62,422 bases of DNA from Rhodocyclaceae bacterium (GCA_020247545.1 JADCIX010000002.1:1-62422), one strand, 5' to 3'. Shown: positions 1 to 9,943, counted from the first letter of the stretch. Notes: generated from the letters alone by a model not told the origin. Numbers and translations: made by a program.

Positions 1-363
1 AGTCGCCTCGACGCTAAAGCTTCAGTACAATTTGGCATCGGCGTTGCTCGTCTTTTGTGTGTTGATTCGATACCTCCATCATAGAAGAGATAAGAGTCAA
101 CGCCGATTTCTTTTTACAACTATGGTGAAATATTCAGGCTAGTGTTCACTCAACTCATTGAAAACAGTACCGCCTGATGTCGAGATCGCTTTCGGAGAAA
201 GGCCGAGGCAGCCTACCTTGGAGTACGTGCGATCAACTCACGCCGCCCACGCCTATCATGCAGAATCTGCATTGTGGGGAGAACTTATCTGCGTAGGTAG
301 TCCGCTGTCTGTGGGCACATGTCGCTTTTCCCAAGCTACAGGAGCTTCGTTGAACGGCTTTCG
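1..363. other. Non-coding flank downstream of dnaJ
   Basis: I see no convincing gene here. Short open frames exist but lack a ribosome-binding site and family resemblance. A 10-bp inverted repeat (ATCGGCGTTG at 37-46, CAACGCCGAT at 98-107) is separated by 51 bases. It could be a weak structure but has no T-tract, so I do not call it a terminator. Confidence 0.4.
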
Positions 364-1506
364 CTAACCCGCAAAAAAGTCCTTCACCTTATCCATAAAC
401 CCCTTGGCGCGCGGGTTGTGCTTGTCGCCGTCTTTTTTGTTGATCTCTTCCAATTCGCGCAGCAACTCTTTCTGGCGGTCGGTGAGCCGCACCGGTGTTT
501 CGATCACAACATGGCACATCAAGTCACCGTTGGAGGTCTGGCGAATCGGCTTAATGCCCTTGCCGCGCAATCGGAATACTTGACCGGACTGTGTCTCAGC
601 CGGGATCTTGATCTTGGCTTCGCCATCTAATGTGGGGATACTGATTTCTCCGCCGAGTGCCGCAACCGTGAACGAGATTGGCATCTCACAATGCAGGTCC
701 GCCCCTTCGCGCTGGAACACGCTATGTGCCTTCAGTTGCACCACGACGTACAGGTCGCCCGGTGGACCACCGTTGACGCCTGCCTCACCTTCACCGGACA
801 AACGAATGCGATCTCCATCGTCAACACCCGCTGGAATTTTGACTGACAATGTTTTGTGTTTCTTGACGCGTCCCGTCCCGTTACACGCTGCGCACGGCTC
901 GGGGATGACTTTGCCGGTGCCATGACAGGTCGGGCAGGTTTGTTGAATTGAGAAAAAGCCCTGCTGCATCCGTACCTGGCCCGATCCTCCGCAGGTGTGA
1001 CAGGGTTTAGCCTTGGTGCCAGGTTTGGCACCCGAACCATCACAAACATCACAATCTTCCATGGCAGGGATGCGGATCTTGGTTTCCGTACCACGTGCGG
1101 CTTGCTCTAACGTGATCTCCATGTTGTAGCGCAGGTCAGAGCCGCGATAGACTTGCGGGCCACCACCACTGCGGCCACCACGACCACCGAAAATTTCGCC
1201 AAAGATATCGCCGAAGGCATCGGAGAACCCGCCCATGCCTTCACTGCCATATCCGCTAGGACCGCCACCTGCTTGAGGGTTTACGCCGGCATGGCCGTAT
1301 GCATCGTAGGCGCGACGTTTTTCCGCGTCAGATAGGATCTCATAGGCCTCCTTCGCCTCTTTGAATTTTTCTTCGGCGTCTTTGCTGTCTGGGTTGCGAT
1401 CTGGATGGAGCTTCATCGCGAGTTTGCGATAGGACTTCTTGATGTCATCGTCTGACGCGTCGCGATTGACCCCAAGGATTTCGTAAAAGTCGCGTTTTTT
1501 TACCAT
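364..1506 (-). CDS. dnaJ: Chaperone DnaJ (Hsp40)
   Basis: Co-chaperone that delivers unfolded clients to DnaK and stimulates its ATPase in the cytoplasm. The 380-residue product has the full type I layout: an N-terminal J domain with the HPD motif (LHPDRNPD, about residue 34), a Gly/Phe-rich linker (about 75-120), four CxxCxGxG zinc repeats ([32 protein letters not shown]; about 150-210) and the C-terminal substrate-binding domain. Length is normal for the family. It is the last gene of grpE-dnaK-dnaJ on the minus strand, 116 bases after dnaK, and a strong hairpin sits in that gap. The ATG at 1506 starts directly at the J domain. Confidence 0.98.
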   Translation of the reverse strand: MVKKRDFYEILGVNRDASDDDIKKSYRKLAMKLHPDRNPDSKDAEEKFKEAKEAYEILSDAEKRRAYDAYGHAGVNPQAGGGPSGYGSEGMGGFSDAFGDIFGEIFGGRGGRSGGGPQVYRGSDLRYNMEITLEQAARGTETKIRIPAMEDCDVCDGSGAKPGTKAKPCHTCGGSGQVRMQQGFFSIQQTCPTCHGTGKVIPEPCAACNGTGRVKKHKTLSVKIPAGVDDGDRIRLSGEGEAGVNGGPPGDLYVVVQLKAHSVFQREGADLHCEMPISFTVAALGGEISIPTLDGEAKIKIPAETQSGQVFRLRGKGIKPIRQTSNGDLMCHVVIETPVRLTDRQKELLRELEEINKKDGDKHNPRAKGFMDKVKDFFAG

Positions 1507-1572
1507 GGTGTTTATAGATTTACGGTTAGCACAGTGGCGGCTAGTGAAGTTGAGGCGGTGTCAATCATGACA

Positions 1573-1602
1573 AAGGGGGCGAGGACTCCTCCTCACCCCC
1601 TT
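1573..1602 (-). terminator. Strong hairpin between dnaK and dnaJ
   Basis: A 13-bp stem with a single mismatch (1573-1585 against 1590-1602) closes a four-base loop. On the transcribed strand it is followed by only a short TTT. It could be a leaky terminator that lowers dnaJ relative to dnaK, or an RNA processing/stability element. The stem is read directly; the role is inferred. Confidence 0.7.
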
Positions 1603-1622
1603 CAATCGAGTACAACGTTTGG

Positions 1623-3596
1623 CTACTTCTTGTCTTTGACCTCGGTAAATTCAGCATCAACGACATTGCCCATGTCTTTCTCTTTGGCGGGCGCTTCGTG
1701 CGCGCCTCCTGCTGAACCACCGGCACCGGGCGCACCCTGCCCAGTGTTGGCAGCGGCTTCAGCTTGCGCCTTGGCTTGCATGTCAGCGTACATTTTTTCG
1801 CCGAGTTTCTGCGCCGCTTTTGTCAGCGTCTCCGTTCTTGCCACGATGGCGTCTTTGTCATTGCCCTTCAACGCCTCTTCGAGGTCCTTACTTGCCGCCT
1901 CGATTGCAGACTTCTCGCCGGCGTCGAGCTTGTCGCCGTACTCTTCCAGCGACTTCTTCGTCTCGTGAACCAATGCATCCCCCTGATTGCGGGCCGACAC
2001 TAGCTCTAGGGCTTTTTTGTCTTCGTCCGCATTCGCTTCCGCATCCTTTACCATGCGCTGGATTTCTTCTTCGGTCAATCCAGAGTTGGCCTTGATGGTG
2101 ATCTTGTTTTCTTTGCCGGTCGCCTTGTCTTTGGCAGATACGTGCATGATGCCGTTCGCGTCGATGTCGAATGTCACTTCGATCTGCGGCTGACCGCGGC
2201 GCGATGGTGGAATGCCTTCGAGGTTAAACTGACCTAGCGACTTGTTGCCGGCAGCCATCTCGCGCTCACCTTGCAGGACATGAATTGTTACGGCCGATTG
2301 GTTGTCGTCGGCCGTCGAGAAGATTTGTGATGCTTTGGTCGGAACAGTGGTGTTCTTCTTGATCAGTTTGGTCGAGACGCCACCGAGTGTTTCGATACCC
2401 AGAGATAGTGGCGTTACATCAAGCAGCAACACATCTTTCACGTCGCCCTTTAAAACGCCGCCTTGAATCGCAGCACCAACCGCAACCGCCTCGTCCGGGT
2501 TGACGTCCTTACGCGGCTCTTTGCCAAAAATCTCTTTAACCTTTTCTTGCACCTTTGGCATACGAGTCTGGCCGCCGACCAAGATGACATCAGAGATATC
2601 ACTGATCTTCACACCCGCGTCCTTGATGGCGATACGGCATGGCTCGATGGTACGCTCAATGAGTTCATCGACCAGCGATTCAAACTTGGCTCGGGTGATC
2701 TTGACCAACAAGTGCTTCGGACCGGTTGCATCAGCGGTGACATATGGCAGGTTAACTTCGGTTTGCTGCGACGACGACAACTCGATCTTCGCTTTTTCAG
2801 CGGCTTCCTTCAGGCGCTGTAAGGCAAGCACGTCCCTCTTCAGATCAATGCCTTGTTCTTTCTTGAATTCGTCGCAGAGGTAGTCCATTAGGCGTTGGTC
2901 GAAATCTTCACCGCCCAGGAAAGTGTCGCCATTGGTAGATAGCACTTCAAACTGATGTTCGCCGTCGACAGATGCGATTTCGATAATTGAGACGTCGAAC
3001 GTGCCGCCGCCTAAGTCGTACACTGCGATCTTGCGATCACCTTCTTTTTTGTCCATACCGAAGGCCAGTGCTGCTGCGGTCGGTTCGTTGATAATGCGTT
3101 TGACTTCCAAGCCAGCGATGCGACCCGCATCCTTGGTGGCCTGACGTTGCGCATCGTTGAAGTAAGCCGGAACCGTGATGACGGCTTCGGTGACGTCCTC
3201 ACCGAGATAATCCTCAGCGGTCTTTTTCATTTTGCGCAACACTTCTGAGGACACCTGCGGTGGCGCGATTCGTTTGCCACGTACTTCTACCCATGCGTCA
3301 CCGTTGTCGTTCTTGACAATAGCGTACGGCATGAGATTGATGTCTTTCTGGACCTCTTTTTCTTCAAAGCGGCGACCGATCAGTCGTTTTACCGCGAATA
3401 GCGTGTTCTTCGGGTTGGTTACGGCCTGGCGTTTTGCCGATGCGCCAACGAGTATTTCGCCGTCTTCTTGGTAGGCAACGATGGACGGTGTGGTGCGGGC
3501 ACCTTCGGCATTCTCAATTACCTTGGGTTGGCCAGCTTCCATGATGGAAACACAGCTGTTGGTCGTCCCTAAGTCAATTCCAATAATCTTTCCCAT
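1623..3596 (-). CDS. dnaK: Chaperone DnaK (Hsp70)
   Basis: ATP-dependent Hsp70 chaperone that folds and disaggregates proteins and, in proteobacteria, also controls sigma-32 stability. The 657-residue product starts with the actin-fold signature [12 protein letters not shown], carries the other ATPase signature [13 protein letters not shown] and the [10 protein letters not shown] linker-side motif, then the beta substrate-binding domain and the helical lid. The C-terminus is the usual Gly/Ala-rich tail ending EFTEVKDKK. It is slightly longer than the E. coli protein (638). It lies 95 bases after grpE and has its own sigma-32-type promoter in that gap, so it can be transcribed with or without grpE. 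ATG at 3596. Confidence 0.99.
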   Translation of the reverse strand: MGKIIGIDLGTTNSCVSIMEAGQPKVIENAEGARTTPSIVAYQEDGEILVGASAKRQAVTNPKNTLFAVKRLIGRRFEEKEVQKDINLMPYAIVKNDNGDAWVEVRGKRIAPPQVSSEVLRKMKKTAEDYLGEDVTEAVITVPAYFNDAQRQATKDAGRIAGLEVKRIINEPTAAALAFGMDKKEGDRKIAVYDLGGGTFDVSIIEIASVDGEHQFEVLSTNGDTFLGGEDFDQRLMDYLCDEFKKEQGIDLKRDVLALQRLKEAAEKAKIELSSSQQTEVNLPYVTADATGPKHLLVKITRAKFESLVDELIERTIEPCRIAIKDAGVKISDISDVILVGGQTRMPKVQEKVKEIFGKEPRKDVNPDEAVAVGAAIQGGVLKGDVKDVLLLDVTPLSLGIETLGGVSTKLIKKNTTVPTKASQIFSTADDNQSAVTIHVLQGEREMAAGNKSLGQFNLEGIPPSRRGQPQIEVTFDIDANGIMHVSAKDKATGKENKITIKANSGLTEEEIQRMVKDAEANADEDKKALELVSARNQGDALVHETKKSLEEYGDKLDAGEKSAIEAASKDLEEALKGNDKDAIVARTETLTKAAQKLGEKMYADMQAKAQAEAAANTGQGAPGAGGSAGGAHEAPAKEKDMGNVVDAEFTEVKDKK

Positions 3597-3635
3597 GATG
3601 TTTTCCCTTTTGGTGCGAGTTTTCTAATGATTTTC

Positions 3636-3663
3636 AAATGGGGTCGTTACCCGATGCTTCAAG
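3636..3663 (-). promoter_or_regulatory. Sigma-32-type promoter of dnaK
   Basis: Read on the minus strand: a -35 of CTTGAAG (3657-3663), a 13-base spacer and a -10 of CCCCATTT (3636-3643). This fits the E. coli heat-shock consensus CTTGAAA-N(13-14)-CCCCATnT almost exactly, about 40 bases before the dnaK start. The elements are seen; heat-shock control is inferred from the consensus. Confidence 0.85.
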
Positions 3664-3691
3664 CCTTGCCCCTCGGCATCAACGCCCCGCT

Positions 3692-4240
3692 TCAGGCCTT
3701 GGCTTTGGAAACGGCGACTAATGCCGGACGCATTACACGCTCGTGGAGCGTGTAACCTTTTTGCATGACCGATACCACCGTATTTGGCTCTTGTTCGGAT
3801 TCAACAGCCGCTATGGACTGATGCCGGGACGGATCGAACTTCTGGCCGAGCGGGTCCACTTCTTGAATCGAGAATTTTTCAAACACTGACGACAGTTGAC
3901 GAGCGGTGAGTTCCACGCCTTGTTTATAGGCGTCAACGGACGGCGAGTCCACTTTCAACGCCGCGTCAAGGCTATCTTTAACGGCCAACAGGGCGTCTGC
4001 GATACGTTCGACTCCGTATTTTTGCGCCTTGAGTACGTCTTCGGCCGAACGTCGGCGGATGTTGTCTGTCTCTGCCTTTGCCCGCAGCCACTCGTCTTTG
4101 GCATTGGCTAACGCGGCTTCGGCTGTCGCCAGCCGCGCGGAGAGATCCGCGCCCGGTTCGGCCGCTCCAGCAACGGTTTCGCTGTGCTTGCTTTGCCCTT
4201 GTGAGGAGTTGTCAGGCGCATTTTCTGGTGTTTGTGTCAT
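3692..4240 (-). CDS. grpE: Nucleotide exchange factor GrpE
   Basis: Releases ADP from DnaK and so resets the chaperone cycle. The product of 182 residues has a low-complexity, Gln/Ser-rich N-terminus, a long helical segment (about 35-115) and the compact C-terminal beta domain with the family pattern '[15 protein letters not shown]' and '[26 protein letters not shown]'. Length is typical (E. coli 197). I start at the ATG at 4240; an upstream in-frame TTG two codons earlier is less likely. First gene of grpE-dnaK-dnaJ, with a heat-shock-type promoter about 35-60 bases upstream. Confidence 0.97.
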   Translation of the reverse strand: MTQTPENAPDNSSQGQSKHSETVAGAAEPGADLSARLATAEAALANAKDEWLRAKAETDNIRRRSAEDVLKAQKYGVERIADALLAVKDSLDAALKVDSPSVDAYKQGVELTARQLSSVFEKFSIQEVDPLGQKFDPSRHQSIAAVESEQEPNTVVSVMQKGYTLHERVMRPALVAVSKAKA

Positions 4241-4274
4241 CCCCAATTTCCCTGAAAAATCAAAGTCATGGGGG

Positions 4275-4302
4275 ATATTGGGGTAATCAAGATGTTTTCA
4301 AG
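4275..4302 (-). promoter_or_regulatory. Sigma-32-type promoter of grpE
   Basis: On the minus strand: -35 CTTGAAA (4296-4302), a 12-base spacer and -10 CCCCAATAT (4275-4283). This is a good heat-shock promoter match placed between the small membrane protein gene and grpE. No CIRCE element (TTAGCACTC-N9-GAGTGCTAA) was found by eye here or before dnaK. Confidence 0.78.
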
Positions 4303-4354
4303 CGGACCAGCTTGAAAAACCGCAATTAGTTTGGGGTTAACGTTAGTTCTTTGG

Positions 4355-4714
4355 TTAGGCTGCGGGTCGTTTCGGGTTGTCGCTGATTAGCCAGTTCACC
4401 AACAGGGTGATGACGGAATACATTAATGACCCTACGAATGCCGCCGTGAAACCCGACACTGTAAAACCCTTGACGACCTCGGCGACCAGCCAAAACAGGA
4501 GGGCGTTGATGACAAAGATAAACAGTCCCATGGTCAGCAGCGTCACAGGAAGGGTCAGTAGGATAAGGATCGGGCGAATGATGGCGTTGACCAGGCCAAG
4601 AACCAGTGCGGCGGCGAGCGCGGCAAAGATGCCATCGACATTCACCTCTGAATAGAGGAAGGCCACGGCGAGCAGGGCAAGGGCGTTTACGCACCAGCGA
4701 GCAAGGATTTTCAT
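4355..4714 (-). CDS. Phage holin family / DUF-type small membrane protein
   Basis: A 119-residue protein that is almost entirely hydrophobic, with about four membrane helices. It shows the pattern 'LALVNAIIRPILILLTLPVTLLTMGLF' in near form, which is typical of the bacterial phage holin family 4 superfamily 2 (PF04020). Despite the family name, chromosomal members are not known to lyse cells and the role is unknown. The start is the ATG at 4714 (MKILARW), where the first membrane segment begins. A 47-residue upstream extension is open but has a composition unlike the family. It lies upstream of grpE on the same strand, separated by the heat-shock promoter, so it is probably a separate unit. 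Confidence 0.8.
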   Translation of the reverse strand: MKILARWCVNALALLAVAFLYSEVNVDGIFAALAAALVLGLVNAIIRPILILLTLPVTLLTMGLFIFVINALLFWLVAEVVKGFTVSGFTAAFVGSLMYSVITLLVNWLISDNPKRPAA

Positions 4715-5052
4715 AAACTTGGCCAGTGAGGTTGGCTGAGAGGGCGGGACATATGCGATATGATACCGTGCGTCACTCTTGTTCCTAGTTGGGTCTGGAG
4801 CCGCCGGTCGCTTGGCGAAATCACAATAATTGGCAAGCCTGAATCCACCGAGCACGCAAAGTAGGAAGCCCCTTATTGGCGGGCATTTTCAGCGTATATT
4901 TATCGCCAACAAACGAGCTGATGATTGGTGATAGTTGTGTTGGTCGCCTAACGCCATCAGCGCCAATGCAATGACAACGGGTCAGATGTATGAGCGCATG
5001 GCCTTCCGTTAAACTCCGCCCCGCGTAAATTTGGGCGATACACCCCTAGCAC
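4715..5052. other. Divergent intergenic region with one copy of a 20-bp repeat
   Basis: 338 bases between the small membrane protein gene (minus) and the DUF1631 gene (plus). It must hold two outward promoters, but I cannot name clear -35/-10 pairs. It contains one copy of the window's 20-bp intergenic repeat at 4873-4892. A TTGGCG (4876-4881) / CGCCAA (4904-4909) inverted repeat overlaps that copy. No gene is seen. Confidence 0.5.
4873..4892 (+). repeat. 20-bp intergenic repeat, copy 1
   Basis: The 20-mer TTATTGGCGGGCATTTTCAG occurs here and again, exactly, at 23222-23241. Both copies lie in non-coding DNA 18 kb apart. Here it forms the left arm of a 6-bp inverted repeat ending at 4909. It may be an interspersed REP-like element; the family is not known to me. 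Confidence 0.75.
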
Positions 5053-7482
5053 ATGTCAAAGAATAGGAAGCTCCTTAACGAGCTCAGAGTGAGTCTGGCA
5101 AATGATTTTGCCAAGCGCTTGGTTGAGGCCGTCCCATTGGTCTCGTCTGCACTAGTTGAGATCGCAAATCAGACCGATGATGCCGACATGAAGCGCGCCA
5201 TCCTAGGTGCGCGTGATGCTTGGGAATTGCGGTCCCTCAATTGGGAGGCTGCGGTGCGGGCGGATTACATCAAGTGCTTCGACGAAAAAATATCGGGCGA
5301 ATACGAAAAGCTGTCGAAGACCACCAAGTTTTCAATCGAATCTTTGAAATTGGTTGAACACGAAGAAATGCGCGAGGAAATTTCGCTTGGCAATGTTTCA
5401 ATTCGTCTGAAGGACGAGTGCGACTACGAACTCTTCGCCCTGACCAAACGTATCGAAGGGCTGCTTGATGTTGCCGACCTGAAAGAAGCACAGAACCCAG
5501 TGTTACCGCGGGTGTTCTGTCGCTCGTTATTGGCCGGACTGGCGGCTGCGGAGATCAAGGTTGCGCAGCGTTGCGAGATTTTGCTGGCGGGAACAGCAGT
5601 GCTTGCTGAGTTGCTCAACGAAACGCTCAAAGAAGCTAACGAAGTCTTGGTCAGCCACGGCTTTATGATTGAAATTCCTGTTGCCTACGGTAAACCGATC
5701 AATAGATCCGTTTCGCGTACACCGTTGACGTTGGCTACCGGATCATGGCAATCCCCTGGGGGCAGCGGTGGCGGCGGCAGTGCTATAAACGCGCAAATGC
5801 AGGCCAGCCTGCCCGACCTGTTTGCGCGCTTGCTGGCTAGACTGCCGGCCCCGGATGGACGGCCGCCCGGTCCCGGTGGTAGCAGTGGCGGCGCGAACTC
5901 CATCGGCGGCGCAGCGCGGCCAGATACCCCAACGACGGGGTCCGGCGGCGGGCAGATTACACTTGACCCAAAGTTAATTGAGGCGCTGGAACGTTTTGCG
6001 GCCAGCACCGCTGCCGCACCCACTCCAGCGTCGGCGACAGCAGCGGCCCGTGTGGCTCCGGCCCCGGACGCGAGCGTTGATGCCGCTGCGCCAGCCACGC
6101 GGCCAAGCGTACAAACGCAACCCCCCTCGGCGGCAGAAGGCGGCTTTGAGGCGGGAGTTACACCAGCAGTCGGCGCGGAACAAGCGACGCCGCTTCCGGC
6201 AGTAAGACGTGGCCCGCCGGATCCAAAGTATGCGCCAACGGAAAAGCTCGTTGCTGTGGCTGCGGCACCTGCCCCCGCACTGACGAATCTGGTGCGACAG
6301 GCGGCACCGATACTTGCACCGACGATGCAACCTGTGCAGACCGTGATTACGGACGTGGTCGCAGGTGTGTTCGATCGTATCTTTTCCGCGCCGGACATTC
6401 CCGAACAAATCAAGGCATTAATCGGCAAATTGCAGCTACAGATCTTGAAAGCTTCCATACAAGATCCGCAAATCTTTTCCAACGCCGAGCATCCTCTACG
6501 ACGTTTTGTAGACGAGCTCGCCGACATTGGTGTGAAGCGTCCGCAGTCACTTTTGCCGGGTGACCCGTTCTACGAGCGCATCGCGACCATCGTCGATAAC
6601 CTTCATCAGAATTTTGAAGTTGACTCTAAAGCCATTGAGCGTGCGAATCACCAATTGTCTTCGTTCATCCAGGCCGAAGAGGCAAGTGGGCAGGGCGTCA
6701 TCTTCGACTCTGTTGTTGAAGTACAGCAGCAGGAAGAAGTCGAGATGGGCGACTCGATGGCTACCTTTGAGGTTGACAGGCGCTTTGCTGGCAAGATGTT
6801 CTTGCGGATGATCAAGGAATTTGTGCGCGTTCATTGGCAAGAAGTGTTGGCCAAGGACTATCTGGTTGATGGGGAAGACGGCGAGCAGTGGAAGGCTGAT
6901 CTTGCTACACTCGACGAACTTCTCTGGAGCGTTAGTCCAAAAGAAGTCGCCACGGATCGCGCGAAGTTTCTTAAGTTGCTGCCCACCTTGCTCAGCAGGG
7001 TAAATGCAGGGCTCGATCGTATCGGGCTATCGATGGAAGCGCGTGCGCCTTACTTTCAGGTGATGGAAGCGGCACACAAGTCGTTGCTGCGCAAGGCAAA
7101 AGACGGTGTTGGCCAGCCTTCAGATGACGTTGAACATCAACCACTTCCACTGGCGGATGACCCGCGCAAAAAACTACGCAAACGCACCACGACTATTGCG
7201 CGGGGGCAGTGGATCGCGATGACGGAAGAAAGCGGTGCCGTTCGCCGCTGTCGGCTATCGTGGGTTAGTCCGCTGAAAGAAACGTTCGTATTGAAGAACT
7301 ACGATACCAAAGAAGCAATCACGTTGACAGCCGAGGAATTCCACCTCTTGGAGTCGCAGGGGCGCATCAAGCTCATTGAAGAGAATTCAATCACCGAGCG
7401 TAGTATTCACGGTGCCATTGCTGGCATGCTTGATACGCTAGGCACCTCCGCCAGACTAGGCGACGCGCCGGCAGAAAGTTAG
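5053..7482 (+). CDS. DUF1631 family protein
   Basis: An 809-residue cytoplasmic protein of the DUF1631 family, common in beta- and gammaproteobacteria; the function is not established (some databases label it thymidine phosphorylase without support). The N-terminal part (about 1-215) is helical and charged. A Gly/Pro/Ala/Ser-rich low-complexity stretch (about 225-410) has two glycine-rich tracts and is probably disordered. The C-terminal half (about 420-800) is conserved in character. Its last 90 residues (from about 710, 'ARGQWIAMTEESGAVRRCRL' onward) read like a small beta-barrel module that reminds me of PilZ-like folds. The gene stands alone, divergent from the small membrane protein and convergent with hemH. 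No strong ribosome-binding site precedes the ATG. Confidence 0.8.
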   Translation: MSKNRKLLNELRVSLANDFAKRLVEAVPLVSSALVEIANQTDDADMKRAILGARDAWELRSLNWEAAVRADYIKCFDEKISGEYEKLSKTTKFSIESLKLVEHEEMREEISLGNVSIRLKDECDYELFALTKRIEGLLDVADLKEAQNPVLPRVFCRSLLAGLAAAEIKVAQRCEILLAGTAVLAELLNETLKEANEVLVSHGFMIEIPVAYGKPINRSVSRTPLTLATGSWQSPGGSGGGGSAINAQMQASLPDLFARLLARLPAPDGRPPGPGGSSGGANSIGGAARPDTPTTGSGGGQITLDPKLIEALERFAASTAAAPTPASATAAARVAPAPDASVDAAAPATRPSVQTQPPSAAEGGFEAGVTPAVGAEQATPLPAVRRGPPDPKYAPTEKLVAVAAAPAPALTNLVRQAAPILAPTMQPVQTVITDVVAGVFDRIFSAPDIPEQIKALIGKLQLQILKASIQDPQIFSNAEHPLRRFVDELADIGVKRPQSLLPGDPFYERIATIVDNLHQNFEVDSKAIERANHQLSSFIQAEEASGQGVIFDSVVEVQQQEEVEMGDSMATFEVDRRFAGKMFLRMIKEFVRVHWQEVLAKDYLVDGEDGEQWKADLATLDELLWSVSPKEVATDRAKFLKLLPTLLSRVNAGLDRIGLSMEARAPYFQVMEAAHKSLLRKAKDGVGQPSDDVEHQPLPLADDPRKKLRKRTTTIARGQWIAMTEESGAVRRCRLSWVSPLKETFVLKNYDTKEAITLTAEEFHLLESQGRIKLIEENSITERSIHGAIAGMLDTLGTSARLGDAPAES

Positions 7483-7509
7483 GCACCATCGGTTTAGCCT
7501 GCGCGGGGG

Positions 7510-8625
7510 TTACGTAGGTGCGCCGAGTTTACGAGCGCTCTCTGCCGATCGCGCGTTTTCAGCGGCGGCAAGGTCGAACCGCCAGTTGGCACCGACCCAG
7601 CCGGTGAGATTGTCCATCGCAATACGCGCGAGGGCTGTGACGTAGGGCTGAGTGTCATTTGCAACCGGCAAATAGTTGAATTCTTTACCACCCGCGAGCA
7701 GGAATGTGTCGCGTCCTTCGTCAGCGATCTCCTCCAACGTTTCCAGGCAGTCTGCGGCAAAGCCGGGGCAGATGACGTCAATGCGCCGTGTTCCAGCCGC
7801 ACCGAGTGTCTCAAGAGTTTTGTCGGTGTAAGGTTGTAACCATTCCGCCTTGCCGAATCGCGACTGAAACGTCACGACATAATCATGTGGTTGCAGGCCA
7901 AGACGTTCACCAATCAGGCGGGCAGTCTTGTGGCATTGGCAATGGTACGGATCGCCGCGGTCGAGATGAAACTTAGGCACGCCGTGAAAGGTCATCAGTA
8001 ACTTGTCGGTTATGAAATCTGGGTACCCTATCTGCTGCCAATGTGCGTCTAGGTTTTTCGCCATCGCATCGATGTAGGCGGGATGATCGTGGAAGTTGCG
8101 CACGAAACGGACCCCTGGAACGTTGCGCCATCTGGTAAATACACGAGCGAGTTGATCAAACGTAGAGCCAGTTGTGCTGGCAGCGTACTGTGGGTAGAGC
8201 GGCAGCACCAAAACGTTATTGCACTGCTGGCGCTTGAGTTCGGCAAGCTGGGACGCCATGGACGGATTGCCGTACCGCATCGCCGGCAGCACCACGAGGG
8301 GGGATGGAATGAGACTTGCCAGCTCTTCGCCCACAAGCCTCGCCTGCCGTTCGGTGTATACCCGCAGAGGCGAGCCCTCAGCCATCCAGATGCTGGAGTA
8401 CTTTGCGGCAGTCTTTTTCGGGCGGACGTTCAGAATAATGATGTTGAGAATGAACCACCAAATCAAACGTGGAATCTCGACGATTCGGGTGTCAGATAGG
8501 AACTCCTTTAAGTAGCGCCGAACGGCGACCGGTGTCGCGGCGTCGGGTGTTCCCAGATTGACCAGCAGGATGCCGGTCTTGGCCTGGCTGCCGTGCGTAT
8601 AGTTTGGTTCGGTTGAAAAGGACAT
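7510..8625 (-). CDS. hemH: Ferrochelatase HemH
   Basis: Inserts ferrous iron into protoporphyrin IX, the last step of protoheme synthesis. The 371-residue product has the family N-terminus 'GILLVNLGTPDAATPVAVRRYLKEFLSD', the catalytic His in 'LLMTFHGVPKFHLDRGDPYHCQCHKTA' and the conserved 'CPGFAADCLETLEEI' segment. In E. coli HemH the equivalents of this His and of the Glu in this last segment are active-site residues. The length matches betaproteobacterial enzymes. It lies 132 bases downstream of hrcA on the same strand, a pairing that suggests co-transcription but not a functional link. ATG at 8625. Confidence 0.97.
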   Translation of the reverse strand: MSFSTEPNYTHGSQAKTGILLVNLGTPDAATPVAVRRYLKEFLSDTRIVEIPRLIWWFILNIIILNVRPKKTAAKYSSIWMAEGSPLRVYTERQARLVGEELASLIPSPLVVLPAMRYGNPSMASQLAELKRQQCNNVLVLPLYPQYAASTTGSTFDQLARVFTRWRNVPGVRFVRNFHDHPAYIDAMAKNLDAHWQQIGYPDFITDKLLMTFHGVPKFHLDRGDPYHCQCHKTARLIGERLGLQPHDYVVTFQSRFGKAEWLQPYTDKTLETLGAAGTRRIDVICPGFAADCLETLEEIADEGRDTFLLAGGKEFNYLPVANDTQPYVTALARIAMDNLTGWVGANWRFDLAAAENARSAESARKLGAPT

Positions 8626-8757
8626 GTTCGCTTTGCGCCTTCTACGGCCGGCCGACGGGCTTACGCATTTGATGAAATATTGCGACTTAAGCTGGGTGTG
8701 TCAGGACGGTGCTTTCGGGAGACTACGCGCATCGGCAGCTCGAGGCGACACACTTGA

Positions 8758-9771
8758 CTAGTGCTGGCTTAAGGCGCTCGACAAAAGTTTGGAGGTTACA
8801 TCAACAATTGGGATGACACGTTCATAGGCCATTCTGGTCGGTCCGATCACACCGACCGTGCCAACAATCTGGCCGTCAACTTCGTAGGGGGCCGAGACCA
8901 GCGAAAACTCGTCTAGCGGCATGGTCTCTGACTCCCCACCAATAAATATTTTGACGCCATCGGCGCGCTGGGACGCGTCGAGCAACTCGAACAGTTGGGA
9001 TTTTGCCTCGAACAGATCAAACAACTTCTTTAGACTCGACATGCTCGATGAAATGTCGTTGACATCGAGCAGTTTGCGTTCCCCTGAAACGATGACACCG
9101 CTTGATTCAGAGCCGTTGCTACGTGCCTCAACTACTGCAGCCATCAACGTGGAGATATCCCGGTGTAATTGTGAAAGCTCGTGTTGAACACGGCTCTGTA
9201 GTTGGTCGAACTCGACGCCCGCGTAATGCGAGTTGATGTAGTTCGCGGCCTCCACCAGTTGTGCCGGGGGAATTGGCTTCTCAGTGATGACAATACGATT
9301 TTGCACGTCTCCATCGGTCGCGACGATGATGAGCAGCACCCGCCTTTCGGATAACGGCATGAATTCGACATGTTTCAGGCCCACTCCCTTCCGGCGCGGC
9401 GTCATTACGATGCCCGCGAAGTGAGTGAGCTCGGACAACATTTGTGAGGCCGCCGCCACGACTTGGCGCGGGTCGTTTGGTCGTATCTGATCACGCAAAG
9501 TCTGATGTTCAACCAGCTCTAGCGGTTGGATGGTCAGCAGGGTATCTACAAAAAAACGGTAGCCTTTCGGCGTCGGCACACGACCGGCTGACGTATGCGG
9601 GCTGGCGATGTAGCCCATTTCTTCTAAGTCTGCCATGACATTGCGAATCGAGGCGGCCGACAGTTCCAGCCCCGAGAACTTGGACAGGGTGCGTGAGCCG
9701 ATTGGCTGGCCGTCGGCGATGTAACGCTCGACGAGAAACTTCAGTAGGGCTTGCGCACGTTCATTGATCAT
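8758..9771 (-). CDS. hrcA: Heat-inducible transcription repressor HrcA
   Basis: DNA-binding repressor that normally sits on CIRCE operators and is refolded by GroEL. The 337-residue product begins MINERAQALLKFLVERYI, the standard HrcA start, with a winged helix in the first 80 residues ('LELSAASIRNVMADLEEMGYIASPHTSAGRVPT'), followed by the GAF-like inserted domain. The open frame extends 34 codons upstream, but that part is Arg/Ser-rich and out of family, so I start at ATG 9771. It is divergent from nadK and followed by hemH. I found no CIRCE in the window, so its targets (probably groESL) lie elsewhere. Confidence 0.96.
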   Translation of the reverse strand: MINERAQALLKFLVERYIADGQPIGSRTLSKFSGLELSAASIRNVMADLEEMGYIASPHTSAGRVPTPKGYRFFVDTLLTIQPLELVEHQTLRDQIRPNDPRQVVAAASQMLSELTHFAGIVMTPRRKGVGLKHVEFMPLSERRVLLIIVATDGDVQNRIVITEKPIPPAQLVEAANYINSHYAGVEFDQLQSRVQHELSQLHRDISTLMAAVVEARSNGSESSGVIVSGERKLLDVNDISSSMSSLKKLFDLFEAKSQLFELLDASQRADGVKIFIGGESETMPLDEFSLVSAPYEVDGQIVGTVGVIGPTRMAYERVIPIVDVTSKLLSSALSQH

Positions 9772-9943
9772 TCGACGATTGTAAGAAAAAATTGCCCGTG
9801 GCGGGGAAAAATCACATCTTTGACCCCGGTTTGTGCGCAACGTCGCAGAGGAGCAGGGCGGCCGGGGTTGCAAGAGCGGGAATTTTGGAAAAGAAGGACC
9901 CCCTGTCGAAAACGACGGCGAGACGGTGTGATTTAATCAGTCT

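Noticed and set aside
37-107. Inverted repeat ATCGGCGTTG / CAACGCCGAT with a 51-base gap
   Set aside because: No T-tract, long loop and no gene nearby that it would serve; could be chance.
158-367. Short plus-strand frame overlapping the dnaJ end
   Set aside because: No ribosome-binding site, Arg/Ser-rich and overlaps a real gene on the other strand.
4355-4714. Holin as part of a lysis or phage system
   Set aside because: The family name is historical; no phage genes are adjacent and the gene sits among housekeeping genes.
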